A stretch of 64,000 nucleotides of DNA, taken from NCBI RefSeq assembly GCF_017086405.1, contig NZ_CP070973.1, forward strand, positions 6,294,739-6,358,738, in the 5' to 3' direction. Made by a program: the position numbers and the translations under genes. The notes under the pieces are model-generated. The model was not told where the DNA came from. It saw only the letters and a list, made by a program, of their open reading frames with translations, and did not search any database. Source of the DNA: Mycobacterium gordonae (lineage in GTDB: Bacteria; Actinomycetota; Actinomycetes; Mycobacteriales; Mycobacteriaceae). The number at the start of each line of letters is the position of its first letter. Positions within the stretch are counted from its first letter, which is position 1. Positions 23,692 to 32,340 of the stretch are shown in pieces.

Positions 23692-25203
23692 GTGGCCATA
23701 TTCATCAGCTACTCGAGCCAGGACAGGACGTCACTCGACGCGCTGACGACCGCCTTGAAGCGGGCCCAACAGAAGGTGTGGTTCGACCAGGAGCTCGGTG
23801 GCGGAGACGCCTGGTGGAACGCGATCCTCGAGCAGATCCGGTCCTGCGATGTGTTCATCGTCGCGCTGTCCAACAATTGGCTGCAATCCAAGCCGAGCCA
23901 GGCCGAACTGCGCTACGCCCAAGCCCTCAATCGGCCCATCCTGCCCGTGCAGGTGGGACCGGTCGACAGTGTGCGGGTCAACCCCGTCTCCACACTGCAG
24001 ATCATCGACTACCAGAACCCGACCGTCGACGCAGGCATCCAGCTGGTCACCGCCATCCACGCGATGAGCGCCAAGGCTGCTCCGCTGCCGTCGCCGTTGC
24101 CAGACGAGCCGCCGGTGCCGTTCGGCTACATCATGCGGTTGGGCAACACGTTGTCGGAGAAGGAACTCACGCCCCAGCAGCAGCTGCAGTTGCTGGTCGA
24201 GTTGCGATCCGGACTCGACGAAGACGGCGACGACCCGAGCGCCCGCAGCGACATCGCCCAACTGCTGCGCATGCTGCGGATGCGGCACGACGTCACCTAC
24301 CGCACCAGGACCGAGATCGACAACGTGCTGGCCGAGATCGAGGCCAAGGCCGGCGCACCGGCCGCGAAGGCCCCCGCCGCTCCCGCGGCCACAGCCCCGG
24401 CCGCCCCTGCCGCCGGTGCTGCCGCGGCCGCGCCGCCGGCCCGTCCCGCGGCGGGTCACGCCGCACCCGCGCCCAGCTCCGGGCAGCCGAACAAGAAGTT
24501 GCTGATCATCGGTGGTGCGGCGCTGGCCGCCGTGGTGGCGATCGTGTTGATCGTGGTCTTCGCCACCAGCGGTGGCAATACTCGGAAGCCCGCGACGGCC
24601 AGGCCCAGCGGCGCTGCCGGCGGGTCCACCAACACGGGCGGGGCGCCAGCCGAAACCGGATCCCTTCTGCTCGGCGCCGCCGATATCGGGAATGTGCTGG
24701 GCGACCCGAATATGAAGGAAAGCGCCCACAGCGACCAGCTGCGCGCCCCGCAGGGCACCCTGTCCGACCCGGAGTGTCTGTCGGCCTTCGAGCCGTTCCA
24801 GGAGTCCGTGTACCGGCCTCACGACCCGACCGGGATTCACACCCAGGTCGTTCAGTCGTCCGGGGACGCCCATCGGGTGGTCCAGGCCGTCGCCAAGTTC
24901 CCGTCGGCCGAGAAGGCTCGTGCGTTCGTCGAGTCATCCGAGGGCAAGTGGCGGGCTTGCGCCAACAAGACCGTTACGTTCACCGGTCCCAGCAAGAGCA
25001 CGGAGTGGAACTTCGGTGAGGTCAACGGCGCCGCGCCGAAGATCACCATGACGCGCGCGGAGACCGACAACAACACCCGAACCTGCCAGCATGCACTCAG
25101 CGCAGCCGGCGACCTGGTCATCGAGGTTCAGGCGTGCGGTAACGACATCACCGACGGTGGTGCGAAGTTGGCCGACCAGATCGCGGCCAGGGCGCAGAAG
25201 TAG
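23692..25203 (+). CDS. TIR domain - membrane helix - PknH-type extracellular sensor protein
   Basis: 503 residues. Residues 1-115 are a TIR domain: AIFISYSSQD at the start, WFDQELGGGDAW, and SKPSQAEL where Glu72 occupies the catalytic NADase position of the S-x2-x-x2-E motif. A helical domain (LTPQQQLQLLVELRSGLDED...LRMRHDVTYRT, about 158-215) is followed by an Ala/Pro-rich linker (220-265), one membrane helix (269-291) and an extracytoplasmic domain (322-503) resembling the PknH C-terminal sensor, with four Cys (362, 423, 465, 482) matching its two disulphides. The start is GTG 23692 with GAGGAG. The architecture is that of a PknH-like receptor whose kinase is replaced by TIR. Predicted role: an extracellular signal controls NAD cleavage or TIR assembly. 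Confidence 0.85.
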   Translation: MAIFISYSSQDRTSLDALTTALKRAQQKVWFDQELGGGDAWWNAILEQIRSCDVFIVALSNNWLQSKPSQAELRYAQALNRPILPVQVGPVDSVRVNPVSTLQIIDYQNPTVDAGIQLVTAIHAMSAKAAPLPSPLPDEPPVPFGYIMRLGNTLSEKELTPQQQLQLLVELRSGLDEDGDDPSARSDIAQLLRMLRMRHDVTYRTRTEIDNVLAEIEAKAGAPAAKAPAAPAATAPAAPAAGAAAAAPPARPAAGHAAPAPSSGQPNKKLLIIGGAALAAVVAIVLIVVFATSGGNTRKPATARPSGAAGGSTNTGGAPAETGSLLLGAADIGNVLGDPNMKESAHSDQLRAPQGTLSDPECLSAFEPFQESVYRPHDPTGIHTQVVQSSGDAHRVVQAVAKFPSAEKARAFVESSEGKWRACANKTVTFTGPSKSTEWNFGEVNGAAPKITMTRAETDNNTRTCQHALSAAGDLVIEVQACGNDITDGGAKLADQIAARAQK

Positions 25204-25233
25204 CCACCGCCGGAGCCGCTGCAGAAATGGAGC

Positions 25234-25280
25234 GGCCCCCGAGCTGCGCTCCGGTTGGACAGACCGGAAGCTCGGGGGCC
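25234..25280. terminator. strong bidirectional terminator hairpin
   Basis: A perfect 12-bp stem, GGCCCCCGAGCT (25234-25245) with AGCTCGGGGGCC (25269-25280). Inside the loop TCCGGT (25250-25255) and ACCGGA (25263-25268) also pair, making a long two-part hairpin. It lies between the converging TIR and pabC genes. The rest of the 25204-25455 gap shows nothing else recognisable. Confidence 0.8.
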
Positions 25281-25455
25281 GGGTGGCTGCGGGAAATTCG
25301 CCAGCGCGCGTAGATCGCTGACTCTTCCGAGCCAATGCAGCTAGCGCGCAGCCACCTCACATGTCCATGAAGCTATCAATTTCGCGGACCACCTCCTTCC
25401 TTGTGTAAAGCCGACGCTACCGCGACTCCGGTCCGGCGACAACAGAATTAAGCGC

Positions 25456-26337
25456 TCAGCGATCGATGACGACGGCCGCGTCGACCAATTCGGCGAAGGT
25501 GTCTGCGAAGGGGGCCCGCGGCAGCCAGCGTCCGTCAAGGGTGTGCACCCGCGCCGCCAGTGTCATGCTCGACACCAGCCAAATGCCTTGCGCCGCGGAG
25601 AGGTCAGCCGTCCGCAGCGCGCGGTAGTCGCAGTCATAACCGCTGCCGCGCGCAACTTCGAACAGTGCCTGCTGGGTGGTTCCCCGCAGGATCGGATACC
25701 ACGGGGGCGGGGTGAGCAGACACGGGCGACCGTCCTCACCGTCGACGGCGATGACCACGGTGGATCGGGGGCCTTCCAGGATGTATCCGTCGGAGCTGAC
25801 GAAGATGACGTCATCGGCGCCTTGCTGCGCGGCGTGTCGCAGCACGGCCATATTGACTGCGTAGGACAGTGTCTTCGCGCCGGCCAGCAGCCAGGGCATC
25901 GAGTCGATGCCGTTGGCCGGCAGGCCGCGATCGAGCGTGATCGCCGCGACGCCGTCGCGACGTACCGCGGTGACACGTTCCGGGACCGGGTTGACCATCA
26001 CATATGCCGTCGACGCCGTCCTCGCCGAGGCGCTCTCCCGGCCGCGGCTGTAGATCAACCGCATAGCGGCCTCGTCCTCGGTGATCGTCAGCCACTGCCT
26101 AGTCGCCGTCTCGATCGACCGCCGCCACTGCGGCAGGTCCGGTTCGGGCAGGTCCATCAGCTTCGCCGAGTGGGTCAACCGCTGCAGGTGCGACTCGACC
26201 AGACAAGCCCTGCCGTCCCGGACCAGCAGCGTCTCGAACACTCCATCGCCCCGCACGGCCGCCAGGTCGTCGGCGTGCAGCAGTGGCGTTGCCGAGTCGA
26301 GAACTTCGCCGTCCAGAGTGACGACCACACCCGTCAT
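25456..26337 (-). CDS. pabC: 4-amino-4-deoxychorismate lyase (PabC, Rv0812-like)
   Basis: 293 residues, fold-type IV PLP enzyme (class IV aminotransferase family). The PLP Schiff-base Lys155 is in LLAGAKTLSYAVN, and the family Glu188 in DGYILEGPRSTVV. It converts aminodeoxychorismate to p-aminobenzoate and pyruvate for folate synthesis; Rv0812 has this activity. A branched-chain or D-amino-acid aminotransferase is the alternative by fold. It is divergent from the YgfZ-like gene, which also depends on folate. Confidence 0.88.
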   Translation of the reverse strand: MTGVVVTLDGEVLDSATPLLHADDLAAVRGDGVFETLLVRDGRACLVESHLQRLTHSAKLMDLPEPDLPQWRRSIETATRQWLTITEDEAAMRLIYSRGRESASARTASTAYVMVNPVPERVTAVRRDGVAAITLDRGLPANGIDSMPWLLAGAKTLSYAVNMAVLRHAAQQGADDVIFVSSDGYILEGPRSTVVIAVDGEDGRPCLLTPPPWYPILRGTTQQALFEVARGSGYDCDYRALRTADLSAAQGIWLVSSMTLAARVHTLDGRWLPRAPFADTFAELVDAAVVIDR

Positions 26338-26427
26338 GAGGAGTGAGCCTAACGGGCCGGGCGCTCGGCGAGTGTGCGGCCGGCTTCACTCGGCAGGCAG
26401 CGTGCCGCCCCGCCGTAGAGTTGATGT

Positions 26428-27522
26428 GTGAATCCAGTCCCCGCCCCCGATCCCGGCCCCGACGCCGGCGCGATCTGGCACTACGGCGACCCGCTCGGCG
26501 AGCAGCGGGCAGGCGAAACGGATGCCGTACTCGTGGACCGCTCGCACCGTGCCGTGATCACGCTGACCGGCGCGGATCGCCGCACCTGGCTGCACAACAT
26601 TTCCACTCAGCACGTCAGTGAGCTACCCGAGGGCGCCGGCACCGAGAACCTCAGCCTCGACGGCCAGGGCCGGGTGGAGGATCACTGGTTGCAGACCGAG
26701 TTGGGCGGCACCACCTACCTGGACACTGAGCCATGGCGCGGCGAACCACTGCTGGCCTACTTGCGCAAGATGGTGTTCTGGTCCGATGTCGCACCGGCCG
26801 CCGCGGACTTGGCGGTGCTGTCGCTGATCGGGCCGCGACTGGCGCAGGCGCCGGTACTGGCTGCGCTGGGGGTTGACGCACTACCGCCGGAGTGGTCGGC
26901 CGTGCCGCTATCGACCGGTGGGTTCCTGCGCCGGATGCCGACCACTCCGGACGGCCCGATCGAACTGGACCTGCTGGTGCCACGCGATACAGCCGCGGAC
27001 TGGCGACAGAAGCTGACCCGGGCCGGTGTGCGTCCGGCCGGCGTGTGGGCCTACGAGGCCCACCGGGTGCCCGCCCTGCGTCCGCGGTTGGGCGTCGACA
27101 CCGACGAGCGCACAATCCCGCACGAAGTGCGCTGGATCGGTGGACCCGGGGTGGCTGCGGTGCACCTGGACAAGGGTTGCTATCGCGGCCAGGAGACGGT
27201 GGCACGCGTGCACAACCTGGGCAAGCCGCCACGGATGCTGGTGTTGTTGCATCTCGACGGTTCGGCGGACCGGCCGTCCACCGGTGCCGCGGTGCTCGCA
27301 GCGGGGCGCACCGTAGGACGCCTGGGCACGGTCGTCGAGCACGTCGACCTTGGATCGGTGGCGCTGGCACTGGTCAAGCGCGGTATCCCGGCCGACACAC
27401 AGTTGACGACGGGCGCCGACGCCGAGGTCGCGGCCGTGATCGACGCTGACTCGCTGCCGCCGGCGGATGGGGTGGGTGCCGGACGGCTGGCGGTCGACCG
27501 GTTACGCGGCGGCACCCGATGA
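26428..27522 (+). CDS. ygfZ: YgfZ/GcvT-like folate-binding protein (Rv0811c-like)
   Basis: 364 residues with the GcvT-like fold and the YgfZ signature KGCYRGQE(T). YgfZ proteins use tetrahydrofolate to help repair or assemble certain Fe-S clusters, for example in the radical-SAM enzyme MiaB. Other family segments are LTGADRRTWLHNISTQHV and the C-terminal PPRMLVLLHLDG barrel. TAGAGT (26416-26421) lies 6 nt before the GTG, so it is probably leaderless. Confidence 0.88.
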   Translation: MNPVPAPDPGPDAGAIWHYGDPLGEQRAGETDAVLVDRSHRAVITLTGADRRTWLHNISTQHVSELPEGAGTENLSLDGQGRVEDHWLQTELGGTTYLDTEPWRGEPLLAYLRKMVFWSDVAPAAADLAVLSLIGPRLAQAPVLAALGVDALPPEWSAVPLSTGGFLRRMPTTPDGPIELDLLVPRDTAADWRQKLTRAGVRPAGVWAYEAHRVPALRPRLGVDTDERTIPHEVRWIGGPGVAAVHLDKGCYRGQETVARVHNLGKPPRMLVLLHLDGSADRPSTGAAVLAAGRTVGRLGTVVEHVDLGSVALALVKRGIPADTQLTTGADAEVAAVIDADSLPPADGVGAGRLAVDRLRGGTR

Positions 27523-27622
27523 GTCAACGTGACATCCGCCATGTGTGGCTGGGCAGGGCGCGCCCACCTTCGGCCGCGCGGCACGGTAAGCTGTCGGCAG
27601 GACAATAACGACACTAGAGATC

Positions 27623-27648
27623 GGAGCCGCCTACTTGTAGGCCGCTCC
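27623..27648 (+). promoter_or_regulatory. tight hairpin in the 5' leader of the DUF3073 gene
   Basis: 12-nt arms GGAGCCGCCTAC (27623-27634) and GTAGGCCGCTCC (27637-27648) pair with one mismatch over a 2-nt gap, followed by GTTATTT. Some 10 nt later the ribosome binding site GAGGGGG is followed directly by TCCCCCC before the ATG, so the site itself can pair with its downstream neighbour. This resembles a structured, possibly regulatory leader; it could also be a terminator remnant. Confidence 0.5.
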
Positions 27649-27672
27649 GTTATTTCGCGAGGGGGTCCCCCC

Positions 27673-27852
27673 ATGGGCCGCGGCCGGGCTAAGGCAAAGC
27701 AGACCAAGGTTGCTCGAGAACTGAAATACAGCTCCCCGCAGACCGACTTCACGCGGCTTCAGCGCGAGTTGTCAGGGACGAGCACGAGCACCGATGAATC
27801 CGACCACGGGGAGGGCGATTCATGGGACGACGAGGACACCTGGCGTCGCTAA
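27673..27852 (+). CDS. DUF3073 small protein (Rv0810c-like)
   Basis: 59 residues with a basic N-terminal half (GRGRAKAKQTKVARELKYSS) and an acidic, Ser/Asp-rich tail ending WDDEDTWRR. This is the conserved actinobacterial DUF3073 family of unknown function; the basic part suggests nucleic-acid or ribosome contact, which is only inference. The ATG at 27673 lies just after a GAGGGGGTCCCCCC element. Its 5' leader is highly structured, suggesting post-transcriptional control. Confidence 0.88.
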   Translation: MGRGRAKAKQTKVARELKYSSPQTDFTRLQRELSGTSTSTDESDHGEGDSWDDEDTWRR

Positions 27853-27885
27853 TCTGACACCACGTGCCGAACGGCACCGAACCCG

Positions 27886-28980
27886 TCAGAACCTCGGATG
27901 CTGCCCGACAAGGCTGGCCCGCGGGCCGTCTTTTCCGCCTTTGCAGATGGTGCCCAGAACCCAGCAGTCGATGTGCCGCGCCATCAAGATCGCCTGGGCG
28001 CGATCGGTGTCTTCCGGCGCGACCACGGCGATCATGCCGACGCCCATATTGAAGGTTTTCTCCATTTCGGGCCGGGCGACGCGGCCGCGCTGCGCGATCA
28101 TCGCGAATATCGGTGCGGGCGTCCAGGTGCCCCGATCCACCTCGGCGACCAGACCGTGCGGGATGACGCGTTCAAGATTTCCGGCCAGCCCTCCCCCGGT
28201 GACGTGGCAGAAGGTGCGGACCTGGGTCTCGGCAGCGAGCGCCAGGCAATCTTTGGCGTAGATCCGGGTGGGCTCCAGCAGCTCCTCGCCCAGTGTGCGG
28301 CCGAACTCCTCGACGTAGCCGGCCAGGTTCATCCGGTCGATCTCCAGCAGGACCGTGCGGGCGAGCGAGTATCCGTTGGAATGCAGACCGGAGGACCCCA
28401 TCCCGATGATGACGTCACCGGGTTTGACGCGGTCGGGTCCCAAGACGTCGTCGGCTTCCACGACGCCGACGCCGGTGGCCGAGATGTCGTAGTGGTCCGG
28501 CTCCATCAGGCCGGGATGTTCGGCGGTCTCGCCGCCCAGCAGTGCGCAGCCGGCGCGCACACAGCCCTCGGCGATGCCGCTCACGATCGCCGCGACCCGC
28601 TCGGGCACGGTCCGGCCGACCGCGATGTAGTCCTGCAGGAACAACGGTTCGGCGCCGCAGACGACGAGATCGTCAACCACCATCGCGACCAGGTCCAGGC
28701 CTACGGTGTCGTGCTTATCCATTGCCTGGGCGACCGCCAGCTTGGTGCCGACACCGTCGCTGGAGGCAGCGAGCACCGGTTCGCGGTAATCACCGCGTAG
28801 CGCGAACAGCCCGGCGAAGCCACCCAGCCCACCACGCACCTCGGGTCTGGTGGCCTTGGCCGCCAGCGGCTTGAACAAGTCGACAGCGCGGTCACCGGCT
28901 TCTATGTCCACCCCGGCCGATGCGTAGGTGATGCCCTGGTTGCCCGCGCCGCGTTTGGCGCTTTGTTCGGGATCCGTCAT
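27886..28980 (-). CDS. purM: PurM, phosphoribosylformylglycinamidine cyclo-ligase (AIR synthetase)
   Basis: 364 residues, purine step 5: FGAM + ATP gives AIR. Motifs: TYASAGVDIEAGDRAVDLFK at the N terminus (after a short mycobacterial extension), SSDGVGTKLAVAQ, DDLVVCGAEPLFLQDYIA, GGETAEHPGLM, and GSSGLHSNGYSLAR. It forms a minus-strand pair with purF (60-bp gap). Confidence 0.97.
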   Translation of the reverse strand: MTDPEQSAKRGAGNQGITYASAGVDIEAGDRAVDLFKPLAAKATRPEVRGGLGGFAGLFALRGDYREPVLAASSDGVGTKLAVAQAMDKHDTVGLDLVAMVVDDLVVCGAEPLFLQDYIAVGRTVPERVAAIVSGIAEGCVRAGCALLGGETAEHPGLMEPDHYDISATGVGVVEADDVLGPDRVKPGDVIIGMGSSGLHSNGYSLARTVLLEIDRMNLAGYVEEFGRTLGEELLEPTRIYAKDCLALAAETQVRTFCHVTGGGLAGNLERVIPHGLVAEVDRGTWTPAPIFAMIAQRGRVARPEMEKTFNMGVGMIAVVAPEDTDRAQAILMARHIDCWVLGTICKGGKDGPRASLVGQHPRF

Positions 28981-29040
28981 CGCGATAAAGGCTACCGGTC
29001 GGCAGTCACCCTGGTGACGGTTACCTCCGCAGAGGTTCCG

Positions 29041-30576
29041 TCAGCGCCCGACCGGAACTTCCGGAGCGTCCTGGCCCGCCAGGTCACGCAGGCCGGCGCC
29101 GCGCGCCGCATTGGCCAACATGTGCTCGATGACGTTCTTGCCGAGCGCGCTCTCGCTGGGCAGTTCGATCGGGTAAGTGCCGTCGAAGCATGCCGTGCAC
29201 AGGCGTGACGCGGGTTGTTCGGTGGCTGCGATCAGGCCGCGCAGCGAGATGTAGCCGAGCGTGTCGGCGTTGATGGCATGCCGCACCGCCTCGAGCATCT
29301 CCCCTTCGTCCTCGACGGCGTTGGCGATCAACTCGGCCGGCGAGGGAAAATCGATGCCGTAGAAGCAGGGCCACTTGACCGGCGGCGAGGCGATCCGCAC
29401 GTGCACCTCGACGGCTCCCGCTTCGCGGAGCATGCGCACCAGCGCCCGCTGGGTGTTGCCGCGCACGATCGAGTCGTCGACCACAATGAGCCGCTTACCG
29501 CGGATCACCTCTTTGAGGGGGTTCAGCTTGAGGCGGATGCCGAGCTGCCGGATGGTCTGCGACGGCTGGATGAAGGTGCGCCCGACGTAGGCGTTCTTCA
29601 TCAGCCCCTGACCGTACGGAATACCGGACTCCTGCGCGTATCCCACGGCAGCGGGGGTGCCGGACTCCGGCACCCCGATGACGAGGTCGGCGTCGACGGC
29701 GCATTCGCGGGCCAACTGACGACCGATATCGAGGCGGGCACCGTGTATCGACCGGCCGCCGATGGTGCTGTCCGGCCTGGCCAGATACACGTACTCGAAG
29801 ATGCAGCCCTTCGGCGTCGGATTGGCGAAGCGGGTGGATCGCACCCCATCGGCGTCGATCGCGAGCAGTTCGCCCGGCTCGATGTCCCGGACGAACGATG
29901 CGCCGACGATGTCGAGGGCAGCGGTTTCGGAGGCCACCACCCAGCCGCGATCCAGTCGGCCGAGCGACAGCGGGCGCACACCGTGCGGGTCGCGGCATGC
30001 GTACAGGGTGTTTTCGTCCATGAATGTCAGGCAGAACGCCCCGCGCACAGTCGGCAGCAGTTCCAGCGCGGCCTGCTCGAGGCTGGAGTCGGCCGCCCCA
30101 TGGGCCAGCAGCGCACCCAGAATGTCGGAGTCCGTGGTCGCGGGGGCGGGTGCCCGCTTGGCGATCAGGCCCTCGTCACGGGCGCGGGCAGCGAGCTCCG
30201 CGGCGTTGACCAGGTTTCCGTTGTGCCCCAGGGCAACTCCGGTGCCGGCGGCGGTGTTGCGGAAAACCGGCTGGGCGTTCTCCCAGGTGGTGTCACCGGA
30301 GGTGGAGTAGCGGCAGTGGCCGATGGCGACGTGACCCTCCATGGCCGCCAGCGTCTGCTCGTCGAACACCTGACTGACCAGTCCGAGGTCCTTGAATACC
30401 AACACCTGGGATCCGTCGGCCACGGCGATGCCTGCGGCTTCCTGGCCGCGGTGCTGCAAGGCGTAAAGGCCGTAATAGGTGAGTTTGGCGACATCTTCAC
30501 CCGGGGCCCAGACCCCGAATACGCCACACTCTTCACGAGGCGAACTGAAGTCTTCTTCGGGCTGCTGCGCGGTCAC
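29041..30576 (-). CDS. purF: PurF, amidophosphoribosyltransferase
   Basis: 511 residues, first committed step of purine synthesis (PRPP + Gln gives phosphoribosylamine). A short propeptide precedes catalytic Cys17 (EECGVFGVWAP), as in Fe-S-containing PurF proteins that are processed. The C-terminal phosphoribosyltransferase signature LIVVDDSIVRGNT and Cys residues in the last third (LCTACFDG) fit the clostridial/Bacillus Fe-S type. The start is GTG 30576. purM follows. Confidence 0.97.
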   Translation of the reverse strand: MTAQQPEEDFSSPREECGVFGVWAPGEDVAKLTYYGLYALQHRGQEAAGIAVADGSQVLVFKDLGLVSQVFDEQTLAAMEGHVAIGHCRYSTSGDTTWENAQPVFRNTAAGTGVALGHNGNLVNAAELAARARDEGLIAKRAPAPATTDSDILGALLAHGAADSSLEQAALELLPTVRGAFCLTFMDENTLYACRDPHGVRPLSLGRLDRGWVVASETAALDIVGASFVRDIEPGELLAIDADGVRSTRFANPTPKGCIFEYVYLARPDSTIGGRSIHGARLDIGRQLARECAVDADLVIGVPESGTPAAVGYAQESGIPYGQGLMKNAYVGRTFIQPSQTIRQLGIRLKLNPLKEVIRGKRLIVVDDSIVRGNTQRALVRMLREAGAVEVHVRIASPPVKWPCFYGIDFPSPAELIANAVEDEGEMLEAVRHAINADTLGYISLRGLIAATEQPASRLCTACFDGTYPIELPSESALGKNVIEHMLANAARGAGLRDLAGQDAPEVPVGR

Positions 30577-30616
30577 GGTGTGGCGGCTCCCTAGGGCGCG
30601 GTTGGTGACGATACGG

Positions 30617-30622
30617 AGTCTA
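30617..30622 (-). promoter_or_regulatory. candidate -10 of the purF-purM promoter
   Basis: On the minus strand TAGACT (TANNNT) lies about 40 nt upstream of the purF GTG, in the 136-bp gap after the sterol-carrier gene. No -35 is evident. Confidence 0.35.
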
Positions 30623-30712
30623 CGGGCACCTCCGGCCGCCCGCGCAATGCCGACGGGCGTGTTGCGGCGGGCGAAACCGACGTGTCACCACGAAACTCCA
30701 GGTCAAACCAGG

Positions 30713-31105
30713 TTAGGGCGCCAAACGTAACAGCGGCAACCAGTGTTCTATTTCACAAACCCGCGAGCCGGAAAGGGCCAGCACGCCGCTCGCCGCCGCC
30801 TCGTCGAACCCCAGCTGTCCCGTTGCCACCAACAGCCACGTACGCGCGTCGGTCTCGACCACGTTCGGCGGAGTGCCGCGGGTGTGCCGGGGACCGGATA
30901 CGCACTGGACGGCGACGAACGGCGGAATCCGCACCTCCACGCTGGCGCCGGGCGCCAGCTCGGCCAGGGTGCGCGCGGTCAGCCGGACGGCGTTTGCCAG
31001 GTCGGCCCGTTGCGGCGCGGGGCTGGTTTCGTCGCGCAGCCATCCCGCGATTGCCGACACGGCATCCCGCGTCTTTGCCGGATCGACCTTGGGACGGGCA
31101 GCCAT
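30713..31105 (-). CDS. small SCP2-like (sterol carrier) protein (Rv0807-like)
   Basis: 130 residues; the orthologue Rv0807 is described as a small bacterial sterol-carrier-like protein (SCP_3 type). Visible are an amphipathic N-terminal helix region (AVSAIAGWLRDETSP; LANAVRLTARTLAELAPG) followed by a beta-rich VEVRIPPFVAVQCVSGPRHTRGTPPNVVE core. A function in binding a hydrophobic ligand is assumed, not shown. It lies upstream of purF on the same strand and is divergent from the orphan MCE gene with a 20-bp gap. Confidence 0.8.
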   Translation of the reverse strand: MAARPKVDPAKTRDAVSAIAGWLRDETSPAPQRADLANAVRLTARTLAELAPGASVEVRIPPFVAVQCVSGPRHTRGTPPNVVETDARTWLLVATGQLGFDEAAASGVLALSGSRVCEIEHWLPLLRLAP

Positions 31106-31125
31106 ACCATTAGGGTCTCAGAATC

Positions 31126-32340
31126 ATGGAGCGTCGTCGCTCGGGCGCGCGGCCACCCTATCGAACCATCGGCCTCATCGCGCTGGTGGTGCTGGCGTTC
31201 GTCCTGGGCGCGCTGTACTGGCAGTTCAGGGGGAACTTCACCCCGAAAACAAAGCTGACGATGGTGGCGCCGCGGGCCGGTCTGGTGATGGACCCGGGCG
31301 CGAAAGTGACCTACAACGGCGTCCAGATCGGACGGGTGGCCACGATTGCCGAGATCACCCGTGACGGCGTCCCCGCCGCCCAGTTTGTCCTGGACATCTT
31401 CCCGAAGTACATCGCGCAGATCCCGGCGAATGTTGACGCTGAGATCAAGGCGACGACGGTGTTCGGCAACAAGTACGTGGCCCTCAGCTCGCCGAAAATG
31501 CCTGCACCGCAGCATATCACGCCGTCAACCGTGATCGATGCGACGAAGGTGACGACCGAATTCAACACGCTGTTCCAAACCTTGACCGCCATCGCGGACA
31601 AGGTCGATCCGGTGAAACTCAACCTGACGCTCAGCGCCGCCGGTCTGGCGCTGGCCGGGCTGGGCGACAAGTTGGGCGCCTCGCTGACCAATGGGAACGC
31701 CATCCTCGACGACCTGAACCCGCAGTTGCCTGCGGCCCGCCTGGACGTGCAGCGGCTCACCGCATTGGGTGACGTCTACGCCGACGCCGCACCGCAGCTG
31801 CTGGCGGCTCTGGACCAGGCGGCGACCACGGCCCGCACGGTCAGCCAACAGCGCAACGAATTGGACTCGGCTCTGCTGGCGGCCGCCGGGCTCGCCGGCA
31901 CCGCGACACCGGTGTTCGAGCGGGCGGGACCGTATCTGGCGCGGGGCGCCGCCGATCTGCTTCCCACCGCCCAGCTGCTCGACGAGTACAGCCCCGAGAT
32001 CGTGTGCACCCTGCACAACTACGACGAAGTCGCGCCCCGAATCCGAAATGCGTTGGGCTTCAACGGTTACGCTCTCGGAGCGTCGTCGTCGGGCGCCATC
32101 ACGGGCGCACCGGGCCCGTACATCTACCCCGAGAACCTGCCCCGGACCAACACCAGGGGTGGCCCCGGGGGAAAACCGGGCTGCTGGAAGAAGATCACCA
32201 GGGACTTGTGGCCCGCTCCGTATCTGGTGATGGACGCGGGCTACGACCTGGCCCCCTACAACCACTTCGAAATCGGTTCGCCGATGTTTCTCGATTACGT
32301 GTGGGGCCGGCAAATAGGCGACAACACGATCAACCCATGA
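31126..32340 (+). CDS. orphan MCE-family lipid-transport protein
   Basis: 404 residues. N-terminal membrane anchor (TIGLIALVVLAFVLGALYW), then an MCE/MlaD domain (LTMVAPRAGLVMDPGAKVTYNGVQIG...VFGNKYVAL), then the long helical region typical of mycobacterial MceA-F proteins and a C-terminal tail with two Cys. MCE proteins assemble as hexamers that shuttle lipids across the periplasm with YrbE permeases and MceG ATPase. Here no yrbE or other mce gene is adjacent, so it is a single, unlinked MCE subunit, closest in look to MceA. It lies between the Rv0807 and Rv0806c orthologues, where M. tuberculosis has no gene. Confidence 0.88.
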   Translation: MERRRSGARPPYRTIGLIALVVLAFVLGALYWQFRGNFTPKTKLTMVAPRAGLVMDPGAKVTYNGVQIGRVATIAEITRDGVPAAQFVLDIFPKYIAQIPANVDAEIKATTVFGNKYVALSSPKMPAPQHITPSTVIDATKVTTEFNTLFQTLTAIADKVDPVKLNLTLSAAGLALAGLGDKLGASLTNGNAILDDLNPQLPAARLDVQRLTALGDVYADAAPQLLAALDQAATTARTVSQQRNELDSALLAAAGLAGTATPVFERAGPYLARGAADLLPTAQLLDEYSPEIVCTLHNYDEVAPRIRNALGFNGYALGASSSGAITGAPGPYIYPENLPRTNTRGGPGGKPGCWKKITRDLWPAPYLVMDAGYDLAPYNHFEIGSPMFLDYVWGRQIGDNTINP

